The notes: a model not told the origin generated them from the sequence alone. 64,000 nucleotides of DNA from Pseudomonas sp. NFACC02 (GCF_900110765.1 NZ_FOEO01000010.1:62001-126000), one strand, 5' to 3'; counted from the first letter of the stretch, positions 1 to 9,504 are shown. Translations and numbers: made by a program.

Positions 1-698
1 GGGCGTCCGCCACGTTTGCGGCAACGACCGTCGATTTTTACTTCCCCGAAGCACCACCGCTGACGATGGCCAATCAGGGTGACGAGCATGGCATCGTGGG
101 CGACATCGCACTCAAGGCGATCGCGCTGGCCGGGTATTCACCCAACATCGTTTCCCCACCCTGGCCCCGCGCGCAACGGGAGGTCTCCACCGGCAAGAAC
201 ATGCTGATCGCACCGCTGAGCCGCACGCAGAGTCGGGAAGACAATTTCACCTGGATTGCTCCGGTGATGACGATGGACCGCACGTTTTTCAGCCTGGATC
301 AGCGCGTTGAAAGCTTCGATGAGGCCAAAAAAACCTTCAAGCTGATCGCCGTAGGCATCGGCAGCGCGCAAGAGACGCGCCTGCGCGAGGAAGGCTTTCC
401 GGCCTCCCAGATTTACCCGTTGAAAATTGGCGAAAACCCGGCGCAGATGCTGCTCAAAGGCCGCGTCGATGCCTGGTTCAACGGCGTGCCGGAGACGCGA
501 TACATCTGGAAGCAGCTCAGTGACCGGCCACTGGTGATGAGTCGCGTAGTGATGACCGCCAATCTGTACCTGGCCTGCTCCAAAACCTGCGACCCCCACA
601 TGGTCGATCGCCTGCAAGCCGCAATCGACACGCTTCAGGCAAACGGAACCGCGGACAAGGTCGAGGCAGGGTATTTGAAGGATTTACCGGAGTGGTGA
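1..698 (+). CDS. Periplasmic substrate-binding protein, 5' partial
   Basis: The reading frame stays open from position 3 to the stop at 698, so the true start and signal peptide lie before the window; the ATG at 66 is internal. About 232 residues are visible. The layout (DFYFPEAPPLT near the start, a central two-lobe pattern, a late AWFNGVPETRY segment) resembles the small amino-acid-type periplasmic binding proteins (SBP_bac_3) found singly in Pseudomonas. These usually bind amino acids or similar small solutes for an ABC transporter or a sensor. No permease or ATPase gene follows; the next gene is on the other strand beyond a repeat region. Ligand unknown. Family assignment is by overall resemblance only. 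Confidence 0.7.
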   Translation, partial: ASATFAATTVDFYFPEAPPLTMANQGDEHGIVGDIALKAIALAGYSPNIVSPPWPRAQREVSTGKNMLIAPLSRTQSREDNFTWIAPVMTMDRTFFSLDQRVESFDEAKKTFKLIAVGIGSAQETRLREEGFPASQIYPLKIGENPAQMLLKGRVDAWFNGVPETRYIWKQLSDRPLVMSRVVMTANLYLACSKTCDPHMVDRLQAAIDTLQANGTADKVEAGYLKDLPEW

Positions 699-1114
699 AG
701 CGGGCTTGTATGTGACCCACAACCTGCAGGAGTGAGCCTGGTCTGGGCGGCATTCCGACGAATGCGGTGGGCCGGCAACATCAACGGTGAATGACCCACC
801 GCATCGCGGCCCTCGTAACCTCGGACGGCTCCTACAGTGACCGGGGTGAAGCACGAACGTGTATCCAGACCACAGACCCGTTGATGCACAAACCTGTGGC
901 CAGACCTCAGATCTGTTGATGCACAAACCTATGGCCAGACCTCAGACCTGTGGGAGCCGGCTTGCTGGCGAATGCGGTGGGTCAGCAACATCAAGGTGAC
1001 TGATACACCGCATTCGCGGCCCTCGTAACCTCGGACGGCTCCTACAAGGTTCGCCTTCATGCCTGGAGGCTTGTGCTGCACCTGCAGGGTCCTCGGTGTG
1101 TCGGGGGATTGCTT
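699..1114. repeat. Intergenic composite repeats (REP plus 35-bp tandem units)
   Basis: No gene is seen in this 416-bp gap between convergent genes. The phrase CCTCGTAACCTCGGACGGCT followed by CCTACA occurs at 811-836 and again at 1021-1046. Between them are two 35-bp tandem units starting with CCAGAC at 865 and 900, and a partial third at 935. A REP-type arm (GTGGGAGCCGGCTTGCTGG) begins near 950. The same composite occurs at 30794-31112. A degenerate REP (AGGAGTGAGCCTGG) lies near 728. Confidence 0.75.
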
Positions 1115-2074
1115 TCAGGGCAGCAAAATCACCTTGTCTGCGCCGCCCTGATTCACTTCGGCGTAACGCGCCGGGCCGTTTTCAATGGGCGATTCGATCA
1201 GGCCAGTCGGCAACGGGAGGGTGCCGTCGTCGAACAACTTGCCGAACTGTTCCAGCATTCGGGCACAGGCTTCGACGCCGTAGAGCAGGGAGTTGATGCC
1301 CACCACCGAGCCACCTTTGCGATAAAGCGCCAGTGCGGGTAATTGCACGTGGCCGTCGACCGGAGCGGCGATGATCGCGATGCGTCCGAAGGGCGCGAGG
1401 GCCTGAACCGAGGCGGGAAGCCAGAAGCCGGTGGTGTCGAAAATAACGTCCGCGCCGCCCGCAAATATGGCGTTGACCTGCCCCGCGAGTTCTTCAGCTT
1501 TGCCCAGCAGAATCGCCTGGAAACCCTGAGCCTGCAGTGCCTCGACCTGCTCCGGACGACGCACTGCCGCCAGTACCTGCGCGCCGCGCACCTTGGCCAG
1601 TGCGATCGCAGCGCTGCCGACCGCGCCGTTAGCCCCGATCACCACCAAACGTGTATTCGCATCGACGAGGCTGCGTTCAAGGGCGTCCCACGCCGTGGTG
1701 TAAGGCACGCCGAGGCTGGCGGCCTGCACGAAACTCAAGGATTTGGGCTTGAGCGCGACGCCTTTGGCCGAGAGGGTGATGTACCCGGCATGAGAGCCGT
1801 TGCGCGAGAAGCCGATCTGGTTGCCGGTGCCCCAGACCTCCTGGCCGACCAGCGCCTGCGGCCCTTCAACCACCACACCCGCGAAATCACGGCCTGGCAC
1901 GCGAGGCACCGTGGTGTACGGGAAACGCCCGAGCACGTTTTTGACATCGCTGGGGTTCAAGCCGGCGGCTTTGATCTGTACCAACACCTCACCTTCTGCG
2001 GGCACGGGCGTTGGCAGCTCGACGACTTCCAGCGCAGCCAGGTCGCCGGTTCGGGAAAATTGCAGTGCTTTCAT
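1115..2074 (-). CDS. Zinc-independent MDR-family oxidoreductase (quinone reductase-like)
   Basis: A 319-residue medium-chain dehydrogenase/reductase. The N-terminal GroES-like domain has GLNPSDVKN and VPGRDFAGVV. The nucleotide-binding fold has VVIGANGAVGSAAIALAK around residues 145-162, the usual GxGxxG-type NADPH site. The Cys/His ligands of zinc alcohol dehydrogenases are absent, so a quinone or enoyl reductase type activity with NADPH is likelier; the substrate is unknown. It lies 40 bp downstream of the XapX gene and behind an AraC regulator on the same strand, so all three may form one unit. No sign of truncation. Confidence 0.8.
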   Translation of the reverse strand: MKALQFSRTGDLAALEVVELPTPVPAEGEVLVQIKAAGLNPSDVKNVLGRFPYTTVPRVPGRDFAGVVVEGPQALVGQEVWGTGNQIGFSRNGSHAGYITLSAKGVALKPKSLSFVQAASLGVPYTTAWDALERSLVDANTRLVVIGANGAVGSAAIALAKVRGAQVLAAVRRPEQVEALQAQGFQAILLGKAEELAGQVNAIFAGGADVIFDTTGFWLPASVQALAPFGRIAIIAAPVDGHVQLPALALYRKGGSVVGINSLLYGVEACARMLEQFGKLFDDGTLPLPTGLIESPIENGPARYAEVNQGGADKVILLP

Positions 2075-2114
2075 AAAGTCAGATCCAGGTCTCAGAGAGG
2101 GAAATTCGTACGAA

Positions 2115-2288
2115 TCAAGAGATCAGGTTGGCAATCAACTGACGCCCCATGGGCCAAAGTTTTTCGCCAGCCTGCATGCCCAGCAGGCCGACCAGCGCCA
2201 CCAAAGGCGGTGCAGGCGAACGGAAGTCGAGTGCGCCGTAAAACAGCCCGACGGCGATGCCGATAGCGAGGGAAATGAGGTAGCTCAT
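2115..2288 (-). CDS. XapX-domain small membrane protein
   Basis: A 57-residue protein starting at ATG 2288, with a GGAG Shine-Dalgarno shortly upstream on the minus strand. It has two hydrophobic stretches (residues 3-18 and 27-40) and the sequence IAVGLFYGALDFRSPAPP, the pattern of the small XapX family of predicted inner-membrane proteins. The family's function is unknown; members often sit beside regulators or transport and redox genes. A longer reading frame in the same phase reaches 2594 but runs into the AraC gene and has no SD support. It sits between the AraC regulator and the MDR oxidoreductase. Confidence 0.75.
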   Translation of the reverse strand: MSYLISLAIGIAVGLFYGALDFRSPAPPLVALVGLLGMQAGEKLWPMGRQLIANLIS

Positions 2289-2422
2289 GGTGAACTCCGG
2301 AAATCTGCGGCGTGTGGCACGATTGCGACACGGCGGCGTTAAGCGATGACCAGAGTGTAGGGAGAGGCCGGAAAAGCTACCGGCCAAGTACTTCTGAATT
2401 TCGGACAGGCTGACGGTTGCGC

Positions 2423-3199
2423 CTAGTTCGCCTGCTCGCCGAGGGGGTATTGCGATGGCGCCACGCCCAACTCGCGGCGGAACATGTCGCTGAAGCTGCT
2501 GGGCGAATACCCCATCGAACGGGCGATGGCGCTGACCGGCACGCCCTGAATGATCTCGGCCACCGCCGTCGCCAGTTGCACCTGTCGCCGCCATTCCGCG
2601 AATCCCATGCCCAGTACGCCCTGAAACAGCCGGGAAAGGGTGCGCACGCTAGCGCCGGCGTTTTCAGCATGTTGTTCGAACGGAACGTCGATAGAAGGCT
2701 CGATCATCACCGCCTGACACAGGTTCATCAGCCGACGATCGCTGTCATCGGGCATCGGCACCTTCAGCAGCGAACGCTTGGCCTTCTTGAGTTCGAGCAA
2801 CGCCAGATTGACGAGCGCGCCGTAGTAGTCGGAATCCTTGTCCTGCTCGGCGACCAGGTTCACGATCAGCTCGCGCAGCAGGCGGGCAACTTCGAAGACC
2901 TGGACCGTGCCCTCCAGCGTCTCGGCCAGCGCCGGGCGCAGGTAGATATTGCGCATCTCCAGATCCGACACCACGCGAATGCCGTGAGGAACACCGGGCG
3001 GCAGCCAGACCGCACGCTGCGGCGGAACCACCAGCGCCTCGTTCGGCGTCTCGACCCACATCACGCCCGACATCGCATACAGCACCTGTCCCCAGTCGTG
3101 CTGGTGCGGCTCGATGTACAAGCCACGCGGGTACGTGCGGGACAATGGCTGCACCGGGACAGCGGTATCGGAGAGGTCAGGCGGAGCGGCAAGGGCCAT
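2423..3199 (-). CDS. AraC-family transcriptional regulator with cupin sensor domain
   Basis: A 258-residue cytoplasmic regulator. The N-terminal half has an AraC-type cupin pattern (YIEPHQHDWGQVLY, WLPPGVPHGI), expected to bind a small effector. The C-terminal ~90 residues carry two helix-turn-helix units (ASVRTLSRLFQGVLGM; VSAIARSMGYSPSSFSDMFR) ending in the conserved LGVAPSQYP segment. It is transcribed in the same direction as the XapX and MDR genes, 134 bp upstream of them, which makes those its likely targets. The effector is unknown. Confidence 0.85.
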   Translation of the reverse strand: MALAAPPDLSDTAVPVQPLSRTYPRGLYIEPHQHDWGQVLYAMSGVMWVETPNEALVVPPQRAVWLPPGVPHGIRVVSDLEMRNIYLRPALAETLEGTVQVFEVARLLRELIVNLVAEQDKDSDYYGALVNLALLELKKAKRSLLKVPMPDDSDRRLMNLCQAVMIEPSIDVPFEQHAENAGASVRTLSRLFQGVLGMGFAEWRRQVQLATAVAEIIQGVPVSAIARSMGYSPSSFSDMFRRELGVAPSQYPLGEQAN

Positions 3200-3257
3200 G
3201 GAAGTGACCGGTCGGGTTTGAGTTCGGCCATGTTAACGGAATACCGGCAGGGGAAAC

Positions 3258-3288
3258 AAAAACGCCCCAATCTCTCGACCAGGGCGTG
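3258..3288 (-). terminator. Intrinsic terminator downstream of the OprD-family porin
   Basis: Read on the minus strand, ACGCCC and GGGCGT form a stem (3282-3287 and 3262-3267) followed directly by a TTTTTGTTT tract. It lies 34 bp after the porin stop codon and separates it from the AraC gene. Confidence 0.75.
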
Positions 3289-3321
3289 TTTCTGCAGCGT
3301 CAGCTCAACCGTGATTCAACA

Positions 3322-4590
3322 TCAGAAGACGTTGATCGGGTAGTCGATGAAGATACGGGTTTCGTTACCACCGACGTTGTACTGATCAACATCGTTGGAC
3401 ACGCGCAACCACGAGTTGCGCAGGCGCAGGGACAAGTCCTTGGCAGGGCCGCTTTGTACGACGTAGCTCAGTTGGCTGAACAGCTCGCGCTCTTCGCCAC
3501 GACCACGATCGGTGCCGTCGTCGATGTTATCACCGCGTACGTAGGCCACTTTGTAGCTCAGACCCGGCGTCACGACGGTCGACAAGTTGACCCCGTAGCC
3601 CAACTGCCAGGAACGCTCGTCCTTGCCGTTGAAGTCAGACCAGTACGAGTTGGCCAGGTAGATGCTGTTTCCGCCATCGCCGGTACCGCCGTTGTTACGG
3701 TAGCCGCCATAGGCGTAGCCGGTCTCGCCGGTGCTGCGCTGATGGGCCAGGGTGAAGGAGTGAATGCCGACGGCCCAGGTCGCCGCCAGGCTCCAGATCT
3801 TGTTGTCACGCGCGTCGTTGACCGCAAAATCCTTGTCCAGCCTGGTTTTGTAGCCGTTGAAGTCGAACGTCAGCGACTGGTCTTTTGGCAGCGCCCAGAC
3901 ATAGTTCAGGTTCACGTACTGCTTCTTCAGCACGTCTTCGTCGTCGGAGGAGTAGTACGCACCGCTGAAGGCGTCGGTGAATTTGTACGCGGCACCCCAG
4001 ACGTTGATGCTTTTCAGGTCGCCGCTGTCACGGCCTTCGGCACTCTTGCGGGTCTGGGCGGTGAAACGGCCGGCCACCAGCTTGAGGTCCTTGATCTCTT
4101 CGGAGGTGATCATGGTGCCGGTGTAGCTCTCAGGCAGCAGACGCGAGTTGTCGTAACTCAGCACCGGCAGCTCGGGCATCATGTCGCCGTACTTCAGGAC
4201 AGTGTTGGACACGCGGAATTTGACCGCGCCGCCGAAACGCTGCAGGTCGTCGGCGGCGTTACCGCTGTCACCCTGTTTGAAAAAGTCGATACCGCCCGCG
4301 CCGCTCTTACCCTTGCCACCGTCCAGACGAACAGCATACAAACCGAACGCGTCGACACCGACACCCACGGTGCCCTGGGTGAAGCCGGACGCATAGTTGG
4401 CCATGAACGCCTGACCCCATTCAGAGCGGTCTTCAGGGCCATTCTTGTAGTCGCGATTGATGTAGGCGTTGCGCAGATTGACCTTCAGGCTGCTGTCTTC
4501 GACGAAGCCCTGGGCGTCTGCCTGGCCGTCCGCCATGGCGTGAGTGGCGGCGATGATGCCCAGAGTGAGCAGGCCGATACGCTGTTTCAT
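3322..4590 (-). CDS. OprD-family outer-membrane porin
   Basis: A 422-residue outer-membrane porin. The start chosen is ATG 4590, preceded by AAGGA; it gives a clean signal peptide (MKQRIGLLTLGIIAATHAMA). The frame is open further upstream, but that extension is charged and has no SD. The mature part begins with FVEDSSLKVNLRNAYINRDY, the usual OprD-family start. It shows alternating beta-strand character and ends in a C-terminal Phe (FIDYPINVF), the signal for outer-membrane assembly. Family members take up basic amino acids, dipeptides or small carboxylates; the substrate cannot be read here. Agmatine deiminase is a near neighbour, but a link is speculative. A terminator follows. Confidence 0.9.
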   Translation of the reverse strand: MKQRIGLLTLGIIAATHAMADGQADAQGFVEDSSLKVNLRNAYINRDYKNGPEDRSEWGQAFMANYASGFTQGTVGVGVDAFGLYAVRLDGGKGKSGAGGIDFFKQGDSGNAADDLQRFGGAVKFRVSNTVLKYGDMMPELPVLSYDNSRLLPESYTGTMITSEEIKDLKLVAGRFTAQTRKSAEGRDSGDLKSINVWGAAYKFTDAFSGAYYSSDDEDVLKKQYVNLNYVWALPKDQSLTFDFNGYKTRLDKDFAVNDARDNKIWSLAATWAVGIHSFTLAHQRSTGETGYAYGGYRNNGGTGDGGNSIYLANSYWSDFNGKDERSWQLGYGVNLSTVVTPGLSYKVAYVRGDNIDDGTDRGRGEERELFSQLSYVVQSGPAKDLSLRLRNSWLRVSNDVDQYNVGGNETRIFIDYPINVF

Positions 4591-4843
4591 CTTGTTGTCC
4601 TTGTTGAGCAGATTGATCGCGCGCTGTGGCAAATACCCGGGCAGGTAATTGCGTCTTCCGAATCTGATGGCAGTTTCGGAAGCCCGCACGAAATCATCGC
4701 AGTGGACTACTGATGCACGTACATGGCGCGTGGCCACAGGCGGTGGAGGCGCGAATGCTATCCCCGGCCCAAAGGAGTGTCAATTTGACGAAAGCCAAAA
4801 CGACGCGCGCAGAGCCTCCCCAGACCTGGGAGAGGCAAACTCA

Positions 4844-5056
4844 TCAGTTGTGAAGTATGGCCAACAGCGCTTCTATCTCGGCGTCATTGATCAAGCCGCA
4901 TGGATAACGCTGAGTCAGCAGCGCGCGGTAGTCTGGGTTTTGCTGCTCCTGTGGGCGTGGAGCCTGGGTTATCCGTAACCAGTCCGCCATTATCTGCCGT
5001 GCTTCACTGCTGGCAGACAAACCTCGAGTCACACGTGACTCATACACTGCGTTCAT
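4844..5056 (-). CDS. Small hypothetical protein, 70 aa
   Basis: A 70-residue frame starting at ATG 5056, with GAGG about 8 nt upstream on the minus strand. The protein is soluble, with LSASSEARQIMADWLRI and a Leu/Ile-rich acidic end (NDAEIEALLAILHN). No membrane segment or signal peptide. It fills an otherwise empty gap upstream of the porin and downstream of the agmatine deiminase terminator, so it probably has its own promoter. I do not recognise the family. Confidence 0.55.
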   Translation of the reverse strand: MNAVYESRVTRGLSASSEARQIMADWLRITQAPRPQEQQNPDYRALLTQRYPCGLINDAEIEALLAILHN

Positions 5057-5181
5057 AGGGATAACCTCGTGTGTCCTGAACTGCGAAATCTAACCAGCTT
5101 TTGTTACAGACGGAGGAAGGGGTAACCATTTAGCACGCCCTGCGCGCGGTATCGCCAGGTAAAGGTGAAAACGCTACCCAC

Positions 5182-5208
5182 AAAAAAGCCCATCGTCCGA
5201 TGGGCTTT
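5182..5208 (-). terminator. Intrinsic terminator of the agmatine deiminase gene
   Basis: A perfect 11-bp inverted repeat (AAAGCCCATCG / CGATGGGCTTT, 5185-5195 and 5198-5208) with a 2-nt gap, followed on the minus strand by six T (5187-5182). It starts 25 bp past the stop of the gene. Confidence 0.85.
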
Positions 5209-5232
5209 CAAGACAGCAAGAAGCGAACCAAC

Positions 5233-6339
5233 TCAGCGACGGTGTGGCGCCGGTTGTTGTTGGGTCAGGCAGTGAATATTACCGCCGCCCAGCAGCAGCT
5301 CACGGCCGGGCACCATGACCACCTCATGCTCCGGGAACAGACGCTGAAGGATCTCGCGAGCGGTTTCGTCGAGCGGATCGTTGAAACTCGGCGCGATGAT
5401 GCCGCCGTTGACGATCAGGAAGTTCACATAGGAACCGGCGAGGCGCACCGAAGGGTTGCGCTCCTGGCTGCCGTGCACCTGATCAACGCCAGCGCACTCT
5501 TCTTCCGTGGCGAACAGCGGGCCGGGAATCGGCATCTTATGGACGACGAACGGCCGCCCTTTGGCATCGCGAGCATTCTCCAGCACGCCCATCGCCGCCT
5601 GGCAGCGGGGGAAGTTGGGATCTTTCGGGTCGTCGGTCCAGGCCAGCAGCACTTCACCCGGGCGCACGTAGCAGCAGAAGTTATCCACATGCCCGTCGGT
5701 TTCGTCGTTGTACAGACCGTCCGGCAACCAGATGATCTTCTCGACAGACAAGTGATCGCGCAGCACGGCTTCGATTTCTTCACGGGACAAGTGCGGATTG
5801 CGGTTGCGATTGAGCAGGCATTCTTCCGTGGTGATCAGCGTGCCTTCACCGTCAACATGGATCGACCCGCCTTCCAGCACGAAGCCTTCAGTGACGTAGC
5901 GCGGGCAACGTTCGATTTCCAGCACTTTGCTGGCCAGGGCGGAATCCAGGTTCCACGGCGAATACAGGCCGCCATCGAATCCACCCCAGGCATTGAACGC
6001 CCAGTCCACGCCGCGCACTTCGCCCTGATCGTTGATGACAAAGGTCGGGCCAGTGTCGCGCACCCAGGCGTCGTTGTTGCTGATCTCGACGACACGGATA
6101 TTCGGCACGTCCAGCCGGGCACGGGCGTTGTCGAACTGTGCCGCCGAGACAGCGACGGTCACCGGCTCGAAACGCGCGATCGCCTTGGCGACGGCAACGT
6201 GCGCGGTCTGCACCGGCTTGCCGCCCAGACGCCAGTTGTCAGGGCGCTCTGGCCAGACCATCCAGGTCTGGGTTTGCGGCGCCCATTCAGCGGGCATGTA
6301 GAAGCCATCGGCGCGCGGTGTGCTCTTGAGCGTGGTCAT
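5233..6339 (-). CDS. aguA: Agmatine deiminase
   Basis: Hydrolyses agmatine to N-carbamoylputrescine and ammonia, the first step of the agmatine route to putrescine. The 368-residue length is that of the Pseudomonas enzyme. Start ATG 6339 ([13 protein letters not shown]) has GGAG upstream; the frame extends 17 codons further but without support. Family motifs visible: [16 protein letters not shown] near the N-terminus, WVRDTGP, the GHVDNF guanidine-binding segment, and the C-terminal GGGNIHC with catalytic Cys357. The usual partner aguB (N-carbamoylputrescine amidase) and regulator aguR are not adjacent, so they must lie elsewhere if present. Identity is secure. Confidence 0.95.
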   Translation of the reverse strand: MTTLKSTPRADGFYMPAEWAPQTQTWMVWPERPDNWRLGGKPVQTAHVAVAKAIARFEPVTVAVSAAQFDNARARLDVPNIRVVEISNNDAWVRDTGPTFVINDQGEVRGVDWAFNAWGGFDGGLYSPWNLDSALASKVLEIERCPRYVTEGFVLEGGSIHVDGEGTLITTEECLLNRNRNPHLSREEIEAVLRDHLSVEKIIWLPDGLYNDETDGHVDNFCCYVRPGEVLLAWTDDPKDPNFPRCQAAMGVLENARDAKGRPFVVHKMPIPGPLFATEEECAGVDQVHGSQERNPSVRLAGSYVNFLIVNGGIIAPSFNDPLDETAREILQRLFPEHEVVMVPGRELLLGGGNIHCLTQQQPAPHRR

Positions 6340-6585
6340 GACAATCAGGACTCCAGTGAACCGTCGAGGGTTTTCAATGCGCCATATCACCCTGAAAGGT
6401 GAGCGGTGACAATCGGGCCGTCTTTATAGCCGATAAAAATCGGTGTTAGAAGCCTTAAAATCTTAAAAGCTGATAGGAGGCCCTAATTTAGTCGATATTA
6501 ATCTGGGCCTATGCGTTCTTGCCGCTGCAGAATGGTGGGGTGAGCTTGCCCACCCGCACACATCAATGAGCGACAGAAAGCGCCG

Positions 6586-9504
6586 TCAGCCCTCCAGCTC
6601 GCTCAACACCTTCGATACCTGATCGACAAAGAAGTCGACACTGCGTCGCGAGGTAACCATCGGCGGCTTGATCTTGAGGATATTCAGGTAATCGCCGGTG
6701 GGCTGCATGAAGATGCCCAGCTCGCGCAGACGCTCGCACAGGTAGGTGGTTTCTTCCGTAGCAGGCTCCAGCGTCTCGCGATTGCGCACCAGCTCAAGTC
6801 CCAGATAGAAGCCGGAGCCATGAGCCGCGCCAACCAGTGGATGTTTATCGATCAGCGCCAGCAGCCGTTCCTTGAAGTAACCGCCGACCAAACGGGTGTT
6901 TTCCCAGAGCCGTTCTTCTTCCATGACGTCCAGCACCGCCATGCCGATCCGGCAGCTGACCGGGCTGCCGCCAGAAGACGAGAAGAAATAACCCTCAGCT
7001 TCCAGCGCTTCGGCGATTTCCCTGCGTGTGATGACTGCCCCCAGCGGATGCCCGTTGCCCATGCCCTTGGCCATGGTAATGATGTCCGGCACCACGCCCT
7101 GCTCTTCAAAACCCCAGAAGTAATGGCCCAGGCGGCCGTACCCGACCTGCACTTCATCAGCGATGCACACGCCGCCCTGGGCGCGGACCTTCTGATACAC
7201 CTGTTGCAAGTAACCCGGCGGCAGCGAAATGCCGCCCGCGTTGCCGTACACCGGCTCGCAAATGAATCCGGCGAGCTGACGGCCCTGTTCGGCCAGTCGA
7301 GCCAGATGTGCATCCACGCTCTTCAGGTAGAACGGTGTGCTGTCCTCCCCACGCGCTTCGCCACGGTAGGTGTTCGGCGCCACAACCGGATGCACCCATT
7401 CAGGACGCGTGCTGAGCGCTTGCGGGTTGTCTGCGATGGACGTCGAGATCGCGTCGGTCGCCACCGACCAGCCGTGATAAGCCTCAAGCACGCTCAGGAC
7501 ATCTCGCCCGCCGCTGTAGGCCCATGCCAGACGAATCGCCAGATCGTTCGCTTCGGTCCCGCTGTTGACCAAAAAAACCCGATCCATGCCCTCAGGCGCG
7601 AGCTTGAGCAGACGCTCGGAGAACTCGGCAACGGCGGCATAATGGAAGCGCGAGTTGGTGTTGAGCAGCGACCACTGTCTGGCCGCCACCTGCGCCATGC
7701 GAGGATGACCGTGCCCAAGCACGGCTACGTTGTTGAGCATGTCCAGGTACGAGCGGCCCTGCATGTCGATCAAATGGTTGCGCCAGCCGCGCTCGATCTG
7801 CGGCGGCGCCTGGTAATAGTGTTTCTGCGAGCGGGCAAAACTGGCGTCGCGGCGCGCGAGCAGGTGTGCGGCGTCCTGCAAAGGCGGCGCGTCGCAATCG
7901 AAGCCCAGCAGACTCCGGGGCGATGGACACAGACTGCGCCATGCTGCAGCGCGCGAGGGTGTACAGAACAATGGCGGGCTGACGTCCGGCTCCGAACACA
8001 ACTGCACAATCAGCGAACCACCGCCCTGCCCGATCACGTCACCGGCGGCAAACTCCACGCCGGAGTCAAAATCCGAGCGCACACCCCACACACGCAGGTT
8101 GGACTCCTCGCCCACCAGCATCAGCGCACCATCGGCGGTGTGGCGCAACGAGCCATGGAACGGGGCGTGCACAGCGGTGCCATGAGGGATGATCACTTCA
8201 ACATGCAGCGCAAAAGTGTCCGGTTCACGAGCGCTGTCGGGCAGGGTTCTCGACAGCCGGTATTCACCGTATCGGCTCGCCGCCAGGCCGTGTGCGTGAG
8301 CGGTCTCGTTGAGCAACTGCTCGTCAATATCGCTTTGCTCCCAGTTCCCCGCATCGAAATGCTCACTGAGCACGCCCAGGTCCACCATCGTGAATGCCTG
8401 CCCGCTCAGGCTTGGCAATAGGGGCGAACAGGGCCCTGCAGGGGCTGGCTCTTCAAGCAGGCCGACGGCGTCTAGAATCGCTGCCTCCATCAGCGCCATC
8501 GGCACAGAGGTCGCGACGTCAAAGATGTTCCATTCGCTGGCAAGGTTGGCCTGGATATAGGTGTTGTCGGGCTCGATGCTGGCTTGCTGCTCGCTGCTGA
8601 GCACCAGTACGGCGGAGCGCGCGACGATCAGCGGCCACAATGCTTGCAACTCTTGCGGCTGCAGGGGGTTGATGGCGTGATACGCCTTGATCGCGGGCAG
8701 GATGTACAAGGGATCGCCCTCGGCGTGGTGCAGCAACGCGGCGCATGTCACCGACAAATCGGCGATGCGCCAGGTGCGCACCAGATCACCGAAGTCGATC
8801 AAGCCCTGCAACTGCCACATGGCATGTTCGTCGCGCGCCCAGACAACGTTGTATTCGGTGATATCCATGTGGATCGCCTGCACCGGTAGCGCGGCGATCA
8901 GCGGCAGCAAATGCGCGTGAGCCTGCTGCGCAGCCTCGGCGATACAGTCGCGTTTCTCGGCGTCGTCGATCACCGGCAGCAAATGTTTGATCAGTGCGCT
9001 CGCATGACGCGGATCCCACTGCAGGATGCGCTCAAGCCCCGGATGCTCGAAGTTCGCCAACGCCACATCGACCTGGGCGCAAAGCTCGGCCAACCCGACC
9101 ATCACGTGCCGGCTCAGATGCTCGACATGAGCCATCGACTGACCTTCGATAAACTCCAGCAAACGTACATGCACGGGATGACCGTCGACCTCCACGGACA
9201 ACAGATCCTGGCCGTTCAGGGCGCTCATCACGCCCGGAACCCGAACGTTTGACTGACCGCCCAGGTGTCGCAACGCTGCGTGTTGGGCGTCCAGCTCGGC
9301 CGTCGCGTAGTCACCGTGGCAGATCTTCAACACATAGCGCCGACCGTCGCCGCCATCGACAAGAAAGTTGCGGTCCTGGTGGCTGCCCAGCTCTTTCAAG
9401 GAGCCCGCCAGCCCATAAAGCGTCGATAGCAACTCGGCAGCGTCATTCATGCTGATTTCCGGGCAAGGCAGACTGGATCGACGAATCAAGGTGGCGAGCG
9501 GCAT
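6586..9504 (-). CDS. Large fused protein: APH-kinase-like + M23-like + class III aminotransferase
   Basis: A 972-residue protein (ATG 9504, MPLATLIRRS). In-frame alternatives are ATG 9579, ATG 9561 and TTG 9597; none has a convincing SD, so the start is uncertain by up to 31 codons. Three regions are visible. Residues ~30-290 are an aminoglycoside-phosphotransferase/choline-kinase-type fold with IHMDITEYN (Asp213) and LIDFGD (Asp237). Residues ~430-505 (IIPHGTAVHAPFHG ... GDVIGQGG) resemble an M23/lipoyl-type beta domain. Residues ~560-965 are a PLP class III aminotransferase with NSGTEANDLA, ADEVQVGYGR and the Schiff-base Lys813 in ITMAKGMGNG. Relatives include ethanolamine-phosphate phospho-lyase-like enzymes. 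A kinase-lyase or kinase-transaminase couple acting on an amino alcohol is plausible but inferred. It stands alone. Confidence 0.85.
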   Translation of the reverse strand: MPLATLIRRSSLPCPEISMNDAAELLSTLYGLAGSLKELGSHQDRNFLVDGGDGRRYVLKICHGDYATAELDAQHAALRHLGGQSNVRVPGVMSALNGQDLLSVEVDGHPVHVRLLEFIEGQSMAHVEHLSRHVMVGLAELCAQVDVALANFEHPGLERILQWDPRHASALIKHLLPVIDDAEKRDCIAEAAQQAHAHLLPLIAALPVQAIHMDITEYNVVWARDEHAMWQLQGLIDFGDLVRTWRIADLSVTCAALLHHAEGDPLYILPAIKAYHAINPLQPQELQALWPLIVARSAVLVLSSEQQASIEPDNTYIQANLASEWNIFDVATSVPMALMEAAILDAVGLLEEPAPAGPCSPLLPSLSGQAFTMVDLGVLSEHFDAGNWEQSDIDEQLLNETAHAHGLAASRYGEYRLSRTLPDSAREPDTFALHVEVIIPHGTAVHAPFHGSLRHTADGALMLVGEESNLRVWGVRSDFDSGVEFAAGDVIGQGGGSLIVQLCSEPDVSPPLFCTPSRAAAWRSLCPSPRSLLGFDCDAPPLQDAAHLLARRDASFARSQKHYYQAPPQIERGWRNHLIDMQGRSYLDMLNNVAVLGHGHPRMAQVAARQWSLLNTNSRFHYAAVAEFSERLLKLAPEGMDRVFLVNSGTEANDLAIRLAWAYSGGRDVLSVLEAYHGWSVATDAISTSIADNPQALSTRPEWVHPVVAPNTYRGEARGEDSTPFYLKSVDAHLARLAEQGRQLAGFICEPVYGNAGGISLPPGYLQQVYQKVRAQGGVCIADEVQVGYGRLGHYFWGFEEQGVVPDIITMAKGMGNGHPLGAVITRREIAEALEAEGYFFSSSGGSPVSCRIGMAVLDVMEEERLWENTRLVGGYFKERLLALIDKHPLVGAAHGSGFYLGLELVRNRETLEPATEETTYLCERLRELGIFMQPTGDYLNILKIKPPMVTSRRSVDFFVDQVSKVLSELEG

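Noticed and set aside
3286-4713. Long plus-strand frame of 475 codons opposite the porin
   Set aside because: It is antisense to a clear OprD gene, with low-complexity Val/Ala/Gln composition typical of a high-GC shadow frame. The same holds for the long antisense frames at 5200-6402, 6820-8421, 22001-23755, 31414-32958, 39700-41175, 42469-43815, 46657-48336, 49715-50875 and 61059-62471.
4591-4737. 49-residue extension of the OprD porin
   Set aside because: It would bury the signal peptide; AAGGA before ATG 4590 supports the shorter form.
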